Source: Mesorhizobium sp. J428
GTDB taxonomy: Bacteria; Pseudomonadota; Alphaproteobacteria; Rhizobiales; Rhizobiaceae
NCBI RefSeq assembly: GCF_024699925.1
Contig: NZ_JAJOMX010000001.1
Span: forward strand, 3,944,001-4,008,000
DNA: 64,000 nt
Reading direction: 5' to 3'
Of this stretch, positions 12,153 to 21,517 are shown in pieces (the first letter of the stretch is position 1; every line of letters begins with the position of its first letter). The notes under the pieces are model-generated. The model saw only the letters and a list, made by a program, of their open reading frames with translations, made no database searches and was not told where the DNA came from. The translations under genes and the position numbers were made by a program.

Positions 12153-13588
12153 CGGGCGGGCTCCGCGAACTGGTCGAGGCGATGCGGCGGCAGGGGCTCG
12201 CAGCTCAGGGGGCCGTCCTTCACAACGGTCCGCCGTTCGGCCGCGAGCACAGTCACCGGCCGCTCTTTCGCCATCGGATAAAGAGTGGTGCCGACGATCG
12301 GGCGCTTGCCCTCAGCCACCGCCGCGCGGCGCTTTGCGGCCTCCGCGCCGATGCGGGCCTGGAGCTTGCCGGCGGCGAGGCTCTCCATGATGCCGCCGTC
12401 GGCTTCGATCGCCTGGAATTCGCGCCAGGCGGCCGCGCAAAGCGCATCGGTGAGCGCCTCGACGCTGCCGGAGCCGGCCATCGGGTCGGCGACGAAGCCG
12501 ACATGGCTTTCGTCGGCCAGGACGAGCTGCGTGTTGCGCGCGATGCGGCGGGCAAAGGCGTCCGGCAGGCCGTGCGCGATGGTGTAGGGCAGGATCGAGA
12601 CGGAATCGGCCCCGCCCGCGACCGCCGCGAAACAGGCGATGGTGGTGCGCAGGATGTTGGTCTCGGGGTCCTTGTGCGTCATCATCCGGTAGGACGTCTC
12701 GGCGTGGATGACAGCCGGCGAGGGGTCGATGCCGCAGACCTCCTGCAGGCGCAGCCACAGTTTGCGCAGGGCGCGGAACTTCGCCGTGACGAGGAGCTGG
12801 TCCTGATCAGCGGAAAGCACGAAGCCGACATGCGGGGCGGCGTAGACGAGCGGCTGGCGCGCGTCCTCGAACATGCGCAGATGCGCGGCCGCGGTAGCGA
12901 GCGCCGCACCCAGCTCCTGCGCCTCGGTGGCGCCGGCATTGTGGTAGACGCGGCCGTCGGCCTCGACCAGCACGCCCGGCACGCCGAGCGCGAAGAAGTG
13001 GGCGAGCGACTGCGGCAGCGACGCCCGCATCGCCTCGATCGACATGCGCAGCCGTCCCGTGCCGGCGAACAATGCCGCGGGATCGATGCCGAAGGCGAGC
13101 TTGAGCCGCGACAGGTCCCGGCGCTTGGAGACGATGGCATGCACCAGCCAGTCGACGGCAGCGCGGCTGGCCGGATGGACGTCGATGCGGACATGCGTCT
13201 CGGCGAAGGAGACGCCGTCGAGCGCCTGGGTCAAGGCCTCGCCGGTTGCCGGCAGGCCGTAGCCGAACGCGTTGGGGGCGCCTTCGAAGACGAGGGAAAG
13301 CCCGGTCGCGCCGCCAGCGAGATCCTCGCGCACCTGCGCGTTGGCGCGGGCCGGATCGGGGTCGTCGACGCGCTGGATCACCTGCCAGGGACGCTCGACC
13401 TGGGCGCGCACGACATGAGCGGCCCCGGCGCGGCGCTCCGACAGCGGCTCGATGCGGATCCCGTCGTCGGTGGACGAGACGAGCGCGTCGTCGAAATCGG
13501 CCTCGCCGATCGCCTTGCGGGCCAGCTTCAGCCATTCCTCACGGCCGGCCTTCGGGAACGTCGTGGTCGTCAGAAGCGATTCGTCCAT
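12149..13588 (-). CDS. methylmalonyl-CoA mutase, small subunit
   Basis: A 479-residue partner of the catalytic mutase subunit. It has the same barrel ancestry ([49 protein letters not shown] in discontinuous blocks) but lacks the cobalamin-binding D-x-H-x-x-G motif and ends soon after the barrel, as expected for a non-catalytic subunit. ATG 13588 ([13 protein letters not shown]) is preferred over an in-frame upstream codon at 13624. First gene of the two-gene operon; a 258-base gap separates it from the divergent ATPase gene. Confidence 0.92.
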
Positions 13589-13846
13589 GAACTCTCCGGC
13601 GATCTTCCTGCGTCCCCTTCCCACCGAAGGGTAGGGGCAGGGGGAAGCCGCCGCAATGTAAAAGTCACGATCGCGCTCCCCCGCTGATGCGCCAGCAGAT
13701 ATGCGGAACAGCCGGCCTTATGCAACCATCCTTTCGGCAAATTCGCCGCACAGCCATTGTGGGGCAGACAGGCGGTTATTATACCGGGCGATCGTGGCGA
13801 CGCCGCCGCGCCGAGATCAGAATTCGCACTGCGGAGAAAAGACCCG

Positions 13847-15427
13847 ATGTGGGAGAAGCAGGATCAGAAGATCTTCCTTGGAGCGAGCCGCACACCTGCC
13901 AACGAGTATCAGAAGGCGGAAGACCTGCTGCTGAAATACGGCAACCGGCACGGCATCGTCACCGGCGCGACCGGCACCGGCAAGACGGTGACGCTGCAGA
14001 TCCTGGCCGAAGGATTTTCCAATGCGGGCGTGCCGGTGTTCGCGGCCGACATCAAGGGCGACCTCTCCGGCGTCGCGGCGATGGGCGAGGCGAAGGACTT
14101 CCTCGTCAAGCGCGCCGCCGACGTGAAGCTCGACCCGTATGATTTCCAGGAGTTCCCGGTGATCTTCTGGGACCTGTTCGGCGAGCAGGGCCACCCGATC
14201 CGCGCGACCGTGTCCGAGATGGGGCCGCTGCTTCTGTCGCGGCTGATGAACCTGACCGATGCGCAGGAAGGCGTTGTCAACATCGCCTTCAAGCTTGCCG
14301 ACGAGGAAGGCATGCTTTTGCTCGACCTCAAGGACCTGCAGGCAATGCTGGCCAACATGGCGGAGCGGGCTGCCGAGATCGGCGCGCGCTACGGCAACGT
14401 CACCCGGCAGTCGGTCGGCGCCATCCAGCGCAATCTTCTCGTGCTCGAACAGCAGGGCGCGGCGAACTTCTTCGGCGAGCCGGCGCTGAAAATCGCCGAC
14501 CTGATGCGCAAGACGCCGGACGGGCGCGGCGCGATCAACGTGCTGGCCGCCGACAAGCTGATGAACAATCCGCGCCTCTACGCGACCTTCCTGCTATGGC
14601 TGATGTCGGAGCTGTTCGAGGAACTGCCCGAGGTGGGCGACCCGGACAAGCCGAAGCTCGTCTTCTTCTTTGACGAGGCGCATCTTTTGTTCAACGACGC
14701 GCCCAAGGCGCTGGTCGAGCGCGTCGAGCAGGTGGTGCGCCTGATCCGCTCGAAAGGCGTCGGCGTCTATTTCGTGACGCAGAACCCGCTCGACGTGCCG
14801 GAGACTGTGCTGGCGCAGCTCGGCAATCGCATCCAGCACGCTCTCCGCGCTTATACGCCGCGCGAGCAGAAGGCGGTGAAGACGGCCGCCGACACGTTCC
14901 GGCCGAACCCTGACTTCGACTGCGCCCAGGCGATCACCCAACTCGGCACCGGCGAGGCGCTGGTCTCGACGCTGGAGGAGAAGGGCATTCCGTCCATGGT
15001 GCAGCGGACGCTGATCCGCCCGCCCGCCTCGCGTCTCGGCCCGATCTCGCCCGAGGAGCGCAAGAAGGTGATGACCGACAGCCCGGTCGCCGGACAGTAC
15101 GACGAGACGATCGACCGCGAATCCGCCTTCGAGATCCTGCAGAAGCGCGCAAGCCAAGCGCAGGACGCCGAGGCGAAGGCGCGCGAGCAGGAGGAACTGG
15201 CCGAGCCGCAGGGAAGGTCGCGCTGGACGCTGCCGGATTTCGGCGGCGGCGACGGAGGCGGCTACTCCCAGCCGCGCGGCCGCACCTCCTCCGCACCGCG
15301 CCCGCGCACGTCGAACCGCCAGTCGGTGACGGAAGCCGCGATCAAATCGGTCGTCCGCTCGGTAGGGTCGTCGGTCGGGCGGGCGATCGTGCGTGGGGTG
15401 CTGGGGAGTTTGAAGAAGGGGTTCTAG
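13847..15427 (+). CDS. HerA-type helicase/ATPase, DUF853 (YjgR-like)
   Basis: A 526-residue P-loop ATPase of the HerA/FtsK class. Walker A is GATGTGKTVT near residue 42, Walker B is LVFFFDEAHLLF near residue 275, and an arginine-containing VYFVTQNPLDVP sensor block follows. The C terminus is a low-complexity Gly/Pro/Arg stretch and a tail ending VRGVLGSLKKGF. ATG 13847 has GGAG about 10 bases upstream. The family's biological role is poorly defined. Degenerate copies of this gene's last 45-60 bases occur again at about 17880 and 20255. Confidence 0.88.
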   Translation: MWEKQDQKIFLGASRTPANEYQKAEDLLLKYGNRHGIVTGATGTGKTVTLQILAEGFSNAGVPVFAADIKGDLSGVAAMGEAKDFLVKRAADVKLDPYDFQEFPVIFWDLFGEQGHPIRATVSEMGPLLLSRLMNLTDAQEGVVNIAFKLADEEGMLLLDLKDLQAMLANMAERAAEIGARYGNVTRQSVGAIQRNLLVLEQQGAANFFGEPALKIADLMRKTPDGRGAINVLAADKLMNNPRLYATFLLWLMSELFEELPEVGDPDKPKLVFFFDEAHLLFNDAPKALVERVEQVVRLIRSKGVGVYFVTQNPLDVPETVLAQLGNRIQHALRAYTPREQKAVKTAADTFRPNPDFDCAQAITQLGTGEALVSTLEEKGIPSMVQRTLIRPPASRLGPISPEERKKVMTDSPVAGQYDETIDRESAFEILQKRASQAQDAEAKAREQEELAEPQGRSRWTLPDFGGGDGGGYSQPRGRTSSAPRPRTSNRQSVTEAAIKSVVRSVGSSVGRAIVRGVLGSLKKGF

Positions 15428-15582
15428 GGGCGAGGAGGCGGAGGGCGACGTCCGCGGAGCCGTCTCGTGACCGCTTTGTGACATCGCGCCATAAGACGCT
15501 GTCGCCGCGAATGCGGCCAAGGCTGCGATCAGTCCAAGATCACGCCTGGCAAATGTCAGGCGGGCATTTCCGACGCTGTTGC

Positions 15583-16486
15583 CTAGTTCGGGGCGCTGGC
15601 AAACTCACGGGCGGCCTGGATGAATGCGGTGAAGGCGGCAGGTGGGTTCTTTCGGCCGGGGTAGTAGAGCGCCAGCGGCGCCAGACTCGGGGTCCAATCT
15701 TCGAGAACGCGGACAAGCCGCCCGGCAGCAATGTCATCGCGCACGTCTGCTTCCATGACATACCCGATTCCGATGCCATTCTGCGCAGCGATCCGGACAA
15801 GGCTCGGTTCATCGAGGGTGATGGCACCCTGGACATCGATCTGCAGCGGGGTCCCGTCCTTCTCAAATCGCCATCGGAACAGGGCGTTGTTGGGAAGGCG
15901 CGAACGGATACATCGAAACCGGTAAAGGTCGTCCGGTACGGTCGGTTTGCCGTGGATGCGCAGGAAATCCGGTGAAGCGACGACCGCATTTTCACGCCGA
16001 AGTCCGAGCGAGACGGCGATCATGTCGGTGGGGCATGAGGTCGGCCGGCCTGAGGCCCATGTCAAACCCGCCGGCGATGACGTCAACCAGTCTTCCCTCC
16101 GTAACCAGGTCGATATGCACCTGAGGATAGCGCCGCAGAAATGGGAGGATGAGCGGCGCCATCACCTCCCGGGCCGCTGATGCGAAGGCATTGATGCGCA
16201 AGGTCCCGGTAGGCGTCTCCTGAAGCGACTGCGCGGCCAGCACTGCGTCGTGGATTTCCGTCATTGCCGGCCCGACCCGCTCGACAAACGCCTTTCCCGC
16301 GTCGGTCAGCGAAACGCTTCGCGTCGTTCGGTTGAACATGCGGACGCCCAAGCGCTGCTCAAGCTTGGCGATGGCGTTGCTCAGGGCTGTCGTGGACAGG
16401 CCGAGATCAAGCGCCGCAGCGCGGAAAGAGCCGTGACGGGCGATACTCAGGACGGCATCCAGGTCAGAAAGGAAGTCCCTCGTCAT
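15583..16486 (-). pseudogene. LysR family transcriptional regulator, frameshifted
   Basis: The N-terminal part starts at ATG 16486 with a complete LysR winged helix ([45 protein letters not shown]). It runs to [12 protein letters not shown]. The rest of the effector domain ([22 protein letters not shown] through ALYYPGRKNPPAAFTAFI) is read one base later. Removing one C from the CCCC run (GGGG at 16030-16033 on the + strand) joins them into a normal regulator of about 300 residues. It diverges from the NTF2/SDR operon, so it is the likely regulator of that operon if functional. Confidence 0.8.
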
Positions 16487-16626
16487 TATCCCTCTTTTCG
16501 AAATTCCTCGTTCCTATTTGTCCCAGTTATCGCAGCATTCGTCCAGTCTTAGATTAGCAATGTCGGCCCCAGAAAGGGTCGTGCCTGTAGTCGGCAAGGC
16601 TGCACAGACGATCTGGAGACCTGAAA

Positions 16627-16959
16627 ATGACTGTCAAACTACCCGAAAGCATCGAGGCGTATTTCGCCGCCGAACATGACGGAAGCCCCGACGAGCTCGC
16701 CGCCGTCTTTACCGAGAAAGCCATCGTCAAGGATGCAGGCGAGAGCCTTGTGGGTCACGAAGCCATCCGCCAGTGGAAGGTCGACTACACCCAGAAATAC
16801 GGCCACGTCACAACGGAACCTTTCTTCGTCACCACAGAGAACGGCAAGACCCAGGTAACGGCGCATGTTACCGGCAATTTCCCCGGCAGCCCGGTCGATC
16901 TGCGGTACTTCTTCGTCCTCGCCGGCGACAAGATCGCCGAGTTGGAGATCACGGTATGA
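16627..16959 (+). CDS. NTF2/SnoaL-like small protein
   Basis: A 110-residue protein of the SnoaL/NTF2 fold: an N-terminal helix ([31 protein letters not shown]), the loop [11 protein letters not shown], then strands ending [16 protein letters not shown]. Such cone-shaped domains serve as isomerases, hydrolases or ligand binders, and the substrate here is unknown. Its stop overlaps the SDR start (ATGA), so the two form an operon facing the divergent LysR gene 140 bases away. Confidence 0.85.
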   Translation: MTVKLPESIEAYFAAEHDGSPDELAAVFTEKAIVKDAGESLVGHEAIRQWKVDYTQKYGHVTTEPFFVTTENGKTQVTAHVTGNFPGSPVDLRYFFVLAGDKIAELEITV

Positions 16960-17735
16960 CGCCGTTCCTCACATTGCAGGGCCGTCGGGCCCTGATCACC
17001 GGCGGTACCCTGGGTGCCGGCGCCGCCACCGTGGCGCTCTTCCGGGAGCTGGGCGCGCGCGCACTGACGACCGCGCGCACCAAGCCGGCGGACTTTGCCG
17101 GCGACGGTTTCGTTGCAGCAGATCTGACCACCAAAGACGGGGTCCAGGCTGTCGTGCAGGCGGTGCATCGGGAACTTGGCGGGCTCGACATCCTCGTCAA
17201 TGTCCTGGGCGGCTCTTCTGCTCCTTCGGGCGGCTTCGCAGCACTTGACGAAGCGGAATGGGACAAGGAGTTCAATCTCAACTTCTTCCCGGCTGTCAGG
17301 CTCGATCGCGCTCTCATCCCGGGCATGATCGCTCAGGGAAGCGGCGTGGTCATTCACGTGACGTCGATCCAGAATCGCCTGCCACTGCCGGAGGCGACCA
17401 CTGGCTATGCATCGGCCAAGGCGGCGCTGAACACCTACAGTAAGAGCCTTTCCAAGGAGGTTTCTCCGAAGGGGGTTCGGGTGGTGCGCGTGTCTCCCGG
17501 CTGGATTGCCGATCGGGGAACCAATGGTCTGGCGCTCCGCATCGCCGAACAGGCCGGCATTGGCTACGAAGAAGCGATTCAGGTGATCATGAACTCGCTT
17601 GGAGGCATTCCACTGGGGCGGCCCGCCGAACCGAGAGAGGTCGCCGACCTGATTGCTTTCCTGGCCTCGGATCGAGCGTCATCCATAACCGGGACTGAGC
17701 ATGTAATCGACGGGGGCACGGTTCCAACCGCCTAG
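16956..17735 (+). CDS. SDR family oxidoreductase
   Basis: A 259-residue short-chain dehydrogenase. The cofactor motif is [10 protein letters not shown], with NVLGG in place of NNAG, catalytic serine in [12 protein letters not shown], YxxxK as YASAK, and the closing [11 protein letters not shown]. All catalytic positions are present. It is translationally coupled to the NTF2-like gene and probably acts with it on one small organic substrate. Pairs of this type next to a LysR gene are frequent accessory modules, and the specific reaction cannot be stated. Confidence 0.9.
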   Translation: MTPFLTLQGRRALITGGTLGAGAATVALFRELGARALTTARTKPADFAGDGFVAADLTTKDGVQAVVQAVHRELGGLDILVNVLGGSSAPSGGFAALDEAEWDKEFNLNFFPAVRLDRALIPGMIAQGSGVVIHVTSIQNRLPLPEATTGYASAKAALNTYSKSLSKEVSPKGVRVVRVSPGWIADRGTNGLALRIAEQAGIGYEEAIQVIMNSLGGIPLGRPAEPREVADLIAFLASDRASSITGTEHVIDGGTVPTA

Positions 17736-17879
17736 CCGCGGTGCGCGTCGGCTCTCGGCCCACGCAGGAACCTGCATGACTTTGCGTTGTTGCTCGGCAA
17801 GGCAAAGGCAGCGATAAGTGGCAGGTCTTGGGTCTGCCACATCGCCCGCAAAATGAGCGGAATGGAGTCGGAAGTTGCT

Positions 17880-17930
17880 GTCGGCGCAATCATGTGTCGC
17901 GTGCTGGGGAGTTTGAAGAAGCGGTTCTGA
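17880..17930 (+). pseudogene. remnant copy of the DUF853 ATPase gene 3' end (copy 2)
   Basis: GTGCTGGGGAGTTTGAAGAA at 17901-17920 is identical to the ATPase gene at 15398-15417. Similarity extends left to about 17884 and right to the stop, reading VLGSLKKRF then stop, as against VLGSLKKGF then stop in the intact gene. It lies in the 206-base space between the SDR gene and the sigma-factor gene. It is too short to be a gene and looks like the scar of a duplication or insertion at the ATPase 3' end. Confidence 0.75.
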
Positions 17931-17941
17931 TGGAGTCTCGG

Positions 17942-19294
17942 TCAAGGATACGCAGATGTAGTCGGCGTATCCGCCTCGCGACCTGCGCGAACCGAAGCCG
18001 ATGGCTGGCCTGTGGTGGAAAGCGGATCTGATCGCCCGGCAGCAGACACTTGCTCGATCGAGAGCGTGGTGGCGGGATGTGAGATGAGGAACTTGTTTAG
18101 AAGCCGGCGATCTGCATCGTTGTCCGTGAGCGCGAGTGCTGCAAGCCAGTTACGCCTTGCTTCTTCTATATTGCCGGCCTTGGCATACACAGCAGCCGCC
18201 GCAGCATGAAAGGGCTGGAAGCCTTCAAGGTCCGGCCGCAGCCTGCCAATCAGCGATAAGGCGGCGGGAACCCGGCCGGTTTCGGACAATGCCACGGCGT
18301 GGTTCAATCGGATGATCGGGGTCGGCTCCAGGAGGAGCAGGACGGTATAGAGATCAACGATCTGCGGCCAGTCGGGGCCTTCCTCGGCCATCTGGCAGCT
18401 GCTGATGGCCGCCTTGATCTGAAACGGACCGGCACGCTTGCGCGCCAATGCGCCATCAAGCAGAGCGCGTCCTTGCGTGATGCCCGCTGTGTTCCACAAG
18501 GAGCGGTCCTGCTCCGCGGGCGGCACGGTTGCACCGTCGGCACTGACGCGGGCAGCACGCCTGGCATCAGTTAACAGCATGAGCGCCAATGCGCCCTCGA
18601 TCTCGGCCTCCGCCGGGCATAGGCTCAGAAGCAACTGCGTGAGGAATATGGCTTCCGAGCAGAGATCGCGCGGCTCGCCGGGTCCGGCAATGTAGCCCGT
18701 GGTGAAGATCAGATAGAGCGTGGTCAGCACCGTCTGCAGCCGCGCATTCCATTGCTCGGGCTCGGGAACCGCGAAGGGAATGCCGGCAGCCTTGATCTTG
18801 GCTTTTGCCCGGCTCAACCGCTGGCCCATGGTGGGCGCGGCGTCGAGGAAGAGTCGTGCAATTTCCTCGGTCGTCAGGCCGCAAACGGTCCGCAGCGTCA
18901 GGGCCACACGGGACTTTTCCTCGAGCGCGGGATGGCAGCAGGTAAAGATGAGGCGCAGCCGTTCATCGGGAATATCCTCGGCCGCCACATCGGGATCGAA
19001 CACCGCAAGCTCGGCAAGGGTCGCCTCGCGCCTGGCGCTGCGGCCTTCGGTGCGGAGACGATCCAGCGCTTTGCGGCCAGCTACCTTGATCAGCCAACCC
19101 TGCGGGGATGCGGGCAGACCGCTGCGCGCCCAATGGACCTGGGCGGACAGGCAGGCTTCCTGCAAGGCGTCCTCGGCAAGCTGAAAGTCGCCCAGGCGCG
19201 CAACGAGCGCGGCCATGAGCCGCCCCCGGTCCTGCCGCAACACCTGCGTCAATGCGCGTGTAACGGCAATGGCCTGCGGGGCGGCTCCGGGCAT
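17942..19294 (-). CDS. ECF RNA polymerase sigma factor with C-terminal extension (ECF42-like)
   Basis: A 450-residue sigma factor. Region 2 (RLMAALVARLGDFQLAEDALQEACLSAQ) and region 4 (RTVCGLTTEEIARLF, MGQRLSRAKAKIKAAG) occupy the first half. The second half is a helical extension (TLYLIFTTGYIAGPGEPRDLCSEAIFLTQLL..., LNHAVALSETGRVPAALSLI) of the TPR-like DUF6596 type. This length and the adjacent DGPF-protein gene match group ECF42, in which the extension, not an anti-sigma factor, controls activity. ATG 19294 overlaps the stop of the upstream DGPF gene by one base, so they are cotranslated. Confidence 0.9.
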   Translation of the reverse strand: MPGAAPQAIAVTRALTQVLRQDRGRLMAALVARLGDFQLAEDALQEACLSAQVHWARSGLPASPQGWLIKVAGRKALDRLRTEGRSARREATLAELAVFDPDVAAEDIPDERLRLIFTCCHPALEEKSRVALTLRTVCGLTTEEIARLFLDAAPTMGQRLSRAKAKIKAAGIPFAVPEPEQWNARLQTVLTTLYLIFTTGYIAGPGEPRDLCSEAIFLTQLLLSLCPAEAEIEGALALMLLTDARRAARVSADGATVPPAEQDRSLWNTAGITQGRALLDGALARKRAGPFQIKAAISSCQMAEEGPDWPQIVDLYTVLLLLEPTPIIRLNHAVALSETGRVPAALSLIGRLRPDLEGFQPFHAAAAAVYAKAGNIEEARRNWLAALALTDNDADRRLLNKFLISHPATTLSIEQVSAAGRSDPLSTTGQPSASVRAGREADTPTTSAYP

Positions 19295-19662
19295 CAGATG
19301 TTGGCCGGATTGTAGTTCATCAGGGGTCTCACCTCGATGGTGCCCCACGTCGCGACAGGCAGCATTTGAGCATAGCGCAATGCGGCGTCGAGATCGGGAA
19401 CGTCGATGACGTAATAACCGCCCAGATGCTCACGGGTCTCGGCGAAAGGGCCATCCATCGTCTCGACCTTTCCATCGCGCACCCGGAGCGAGGTTGCAGT
19501 CTCCACGCCTTCCAGCGCTTCGCCGGCGCGCAGGACGCCGTCCGCATTGGCGCGGTCGTTGAAATCGGAAAAACCCTGCATCATCGCCTGGAACTCGGGC
19601 GTGCCATAGACGGGTTCGGCATCCGGAGCCGTATAGATCAAAAGCATGTATTGCATCGACAA
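19294..19662 (-). CDS. YCII/DGPF domain protein
   Basis: A 122-residue YCII-related protein with the family hallmark MDGPFAETREHLGGYY and a C-terminal VRPLM. DGPF proteins have a ferredoxin-like fold and no settled function. They are the usual partners of ECF42 sigma factors. Here the gene sits immediately upstream of that sigma factor with overlapping stop and start. A second in-frame ATG (19656) is possible. Targets are expected among promoters read by the sigma factor, including probably its own. Confidence 0.9.
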   Translation of the reverse strand: MSMQYMLLIYTAPDAEPVYGTPEFQAMMQGFSDFNDRANADGVLRAGEALEGVETATSLRVRDGKVETMDGPFAETREHLGGYYVIDVPDLDAALRYAQMLPVATWGTIEVRPLMNYNPANI

Positions 19663-19666
19663 GTCC

Positions 19667-20059
19667 TCAAGAGCCGAAGATGGTGAAGACGAGGCACACC
19701 ATAACGTTAAGCGTGGCGAGCAGGCTAGCGGTGTTGCCGACGATCCGCAGCGGGTGAGCAGCGTTGTTTGCTTTCAGGCCGAACGGATGGACGATCCGAC
19801 CAACCAGCAGCAGTGCCCCGGAGGTGTGCAGCCATATGGCGGCGGCGTCATTGCCTTCAGCAATGACCATCAAGGGCAGGACGATAGCGACCCATTCCAC
19901 GAAATTTCCGTGCTGGCGCACCTTTTCGTGCAGAACGACGTTGCCTCCATCGCCGATCGATATCTTTAGTTTGGAGCGGGCAACGGTTACCCGAAACCAG
20001 AGGATCAGAAACAGCACGGCCAGGGGAAGTGCATAGAGCGCAGTGACTTGAAACAGCAT
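19667..20059 (-). CDS. MAPEG family membrane protein
   Basis: A 130-residue integral membrane protein with about four hydrophobic segments (residues about 5-25, 55-72, 78-95, 108-128). It carries the family motif HGNFVEWVAIVLPLMVIAE, with the conserved N and E, and GRIVHPFGL. Bacterial MAPEG proteins are glutathione-linked membrane enzymes or transporters of unclear substrate. It is 4 bases upstream of the DGPF gene and is probably the first gene of a MAPEG-DGPF-sigma operon. Confidence 0.85.
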   Translation of the reverse strand: MLFQVTALYALPLAVLFLILWFRVTVARSKLKISIGDGGNVVLHEKVRQHGNFVEWVAIVLPLMVIAEGNDAAAIWLHTSGALLLVGRIVHPFGLKANNAAHPLRIVGNTASLLATLNVMVCLVFTIFGS

Positions 20060-20254
20060 GGTGTGTCCCTTGTAAGGTTACGACACCCCAAGGACGCCGC
20101 CAGCACTGCCGATTTCGACATCCCTATGTCCGGCGGCTCTTTTTTTGACTCTCAGAGCAGGCTGCCGGGCGCGGCGCGATCATTCTGGCGGTAATACGAC
20201 GGCAAGAGTGATTGCTTTCGGATGTCCAAGGACGGAGCCGGGGACCGACTTCGA

Positions 20255-20317
20255 TCGGAAGCGGCCATCGGCCGCGCGATCGTGCGCGGCGTGACGGGGA
20301 GCTTGAAGGGGTTTTGA
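20255..20317 (+). pseudogene. remnant copy of the DUF853 ATPase gene 3' end (copy 3)
   Basis: This stretch reads AIGRAIVRGVTGSLKGF then stop, clearly related to the ATPase C terminus SVGRAIVRGVLGSLKKGF then stop. GCGATCGTGCG is shared exactly with 15383-15393. It is the only recognisable content of the 308-base gap 20060-20367, apart from a T-rich segment around 20138-20150. Like copy 2 it is too short to function and marks the far side of the sigma-factor module. Confidence 0.75.
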
Positions 20318-20367
20318 GGGAGGCGAGCTGCGCCGTGATTTCGCAGCCTTGGAGCAGAATCAAAGAC

Positions 20368-21354
20368 TTAGTAGAGGCTGCCGCGGGTGGCTGCCGGCGG
20401 ATGGCCGAACTGCGCCTTGTAGGCCCGGCTGAACGCGGCTTCGGATTCATAGCCGATGTGGCGGCCGACTTCGCCGACCCTTGCATCGCTGCGCTGCAAC
20501 ATCCCATGCGCCAGGAGAAGCCGCCAGCGCGTCTGGTAGTGTAGCGGAGGGGCACCGATCAGCAGCGCGAAGCGTTCGGCAAAGTTCGAGCGCGACATGC
20601 GGGCCAGCGCGGCCAGTTCAGCAACGGTGCGGATACGAAACGGCTCTTCGTGGATTGCCTTCAGCACTCTGCTGATCCGCGGGTCGGCTAGCGCGCCCAG
20701 CCAGCCGCGATCCTCAGGCTTTGCCGTTCGCACCCACAAACGCATCGCATGGATCACCAGCACGTCCATCATCCGCGAGGCCAAGACCGCTGCACCGGCA
20801 CGGGCATCCGCCGCTTCGGCCAGAAGCGTGCGGACCGTCCCGGCGAGCCAGTCGCCACCCTCGGTGCCGGCGGGGACATGGATTAGCGAAGGCAGGACCG
20901 CCAGCATCGAGGTGAGGTTGTCTCCCTGAAACCGGAACGTTCCGGAGATGAGCCGGACGGTCGAACCTTCGCCCGGAAAGCGCAGCAGCGAGCCTTGAGG
21001 ATACATATAGCGAGCCAAGGCAGTGTTTAGCGGGACCGGAACCCCGTCGCCCATGCCGATCACGTGCGCGCTTTCCTGCGGCAGGAGAATGAAGTCGCCG
21101 CTACGGACCATCACCTGGTGACCATCGCTGGCCGTCACCATGACCTCACCCGTCTCGACCAGGTGAAAACAGGCGGCGCCTGCTGCAAAGGACAGCGCCC
21201 AGGGCGCAACCAGATCGACTGAAAACACCCGTTCGCCGGCCAGACGGATCAGACCGAGGATCTGTGACAGGAAGTCGTCGCTGAGTCCTGTCGGCGAACC
21301 AGGATGGCCGGATTCCAGGGCAAGTCTTCCCGAGGTGCGGTCATGGTTCGGCAT
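20368..21354 (-). CDS. AraC family transcriptional regulator with cupin domain
   Basis: A 328-residue regulator. Residues about 15-190 form an AraC-type cupin sensor (LVAPWALSFAAGAACFHLVETGEVMVTASDGHQVMVRSGDFILLP in separate stretches). Residues about 225-325 are the two helix-turn-helix units (RIRTVAELAALARMSRSNFAERF, ARVGEVGRHIGYESEAAFSRAYKAQFG). Start ATG 21354 (MPNHDRTSG) is preferred; the open frame extends upstream without family similarity. It is divergent from an alpha/beta hydrolase gene across 163 bases, the arrangement of a local activator and its target. Confidence 0.88.
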   Translation of the reverse strand: MPNHDRTSGRLALESGHPGSPTGLSDDFLSQILGLIRLAGERVFSVDLVAPWALSFAAGAACFHLVETGEVMVTASDGHQVMVRSGDFILLPQESAHVIGMGDGVPVPLNTALARYMYPQGSLLRFPGEGSTVRLISGTFRFQGDNLTSMLAVLPSLIHVPAGTEGGDWLAGTVRTLLAEAADARAGAAVLASRMMDVLVIHAMRLWVRTAKPEDRGWLGALADPRISRVLKAIHEEPFRIRTVAELAALARMSRSNFAERFALLIGAPPLHYQTRWRLLLAHGMLQRSDARVGEVGRHIGYESEAAFSRAYKAQFGHPPAATRGSLY

Positions 21355-21517
21355 GCGGCCTTCCCTTAGATATTGCTCACCGAACGCGAGAAACCCCAGC
21401 AAACCGGGGCGCAGCGCGAGGTACAAAACCTGAAACCGCAGTCTGAACCGGCCAACGGGCAACGGCAAGCGACTTTGCCGATCGTCCAGACGTGGCCACA
21501 CCAAAAGGAGACGAACA

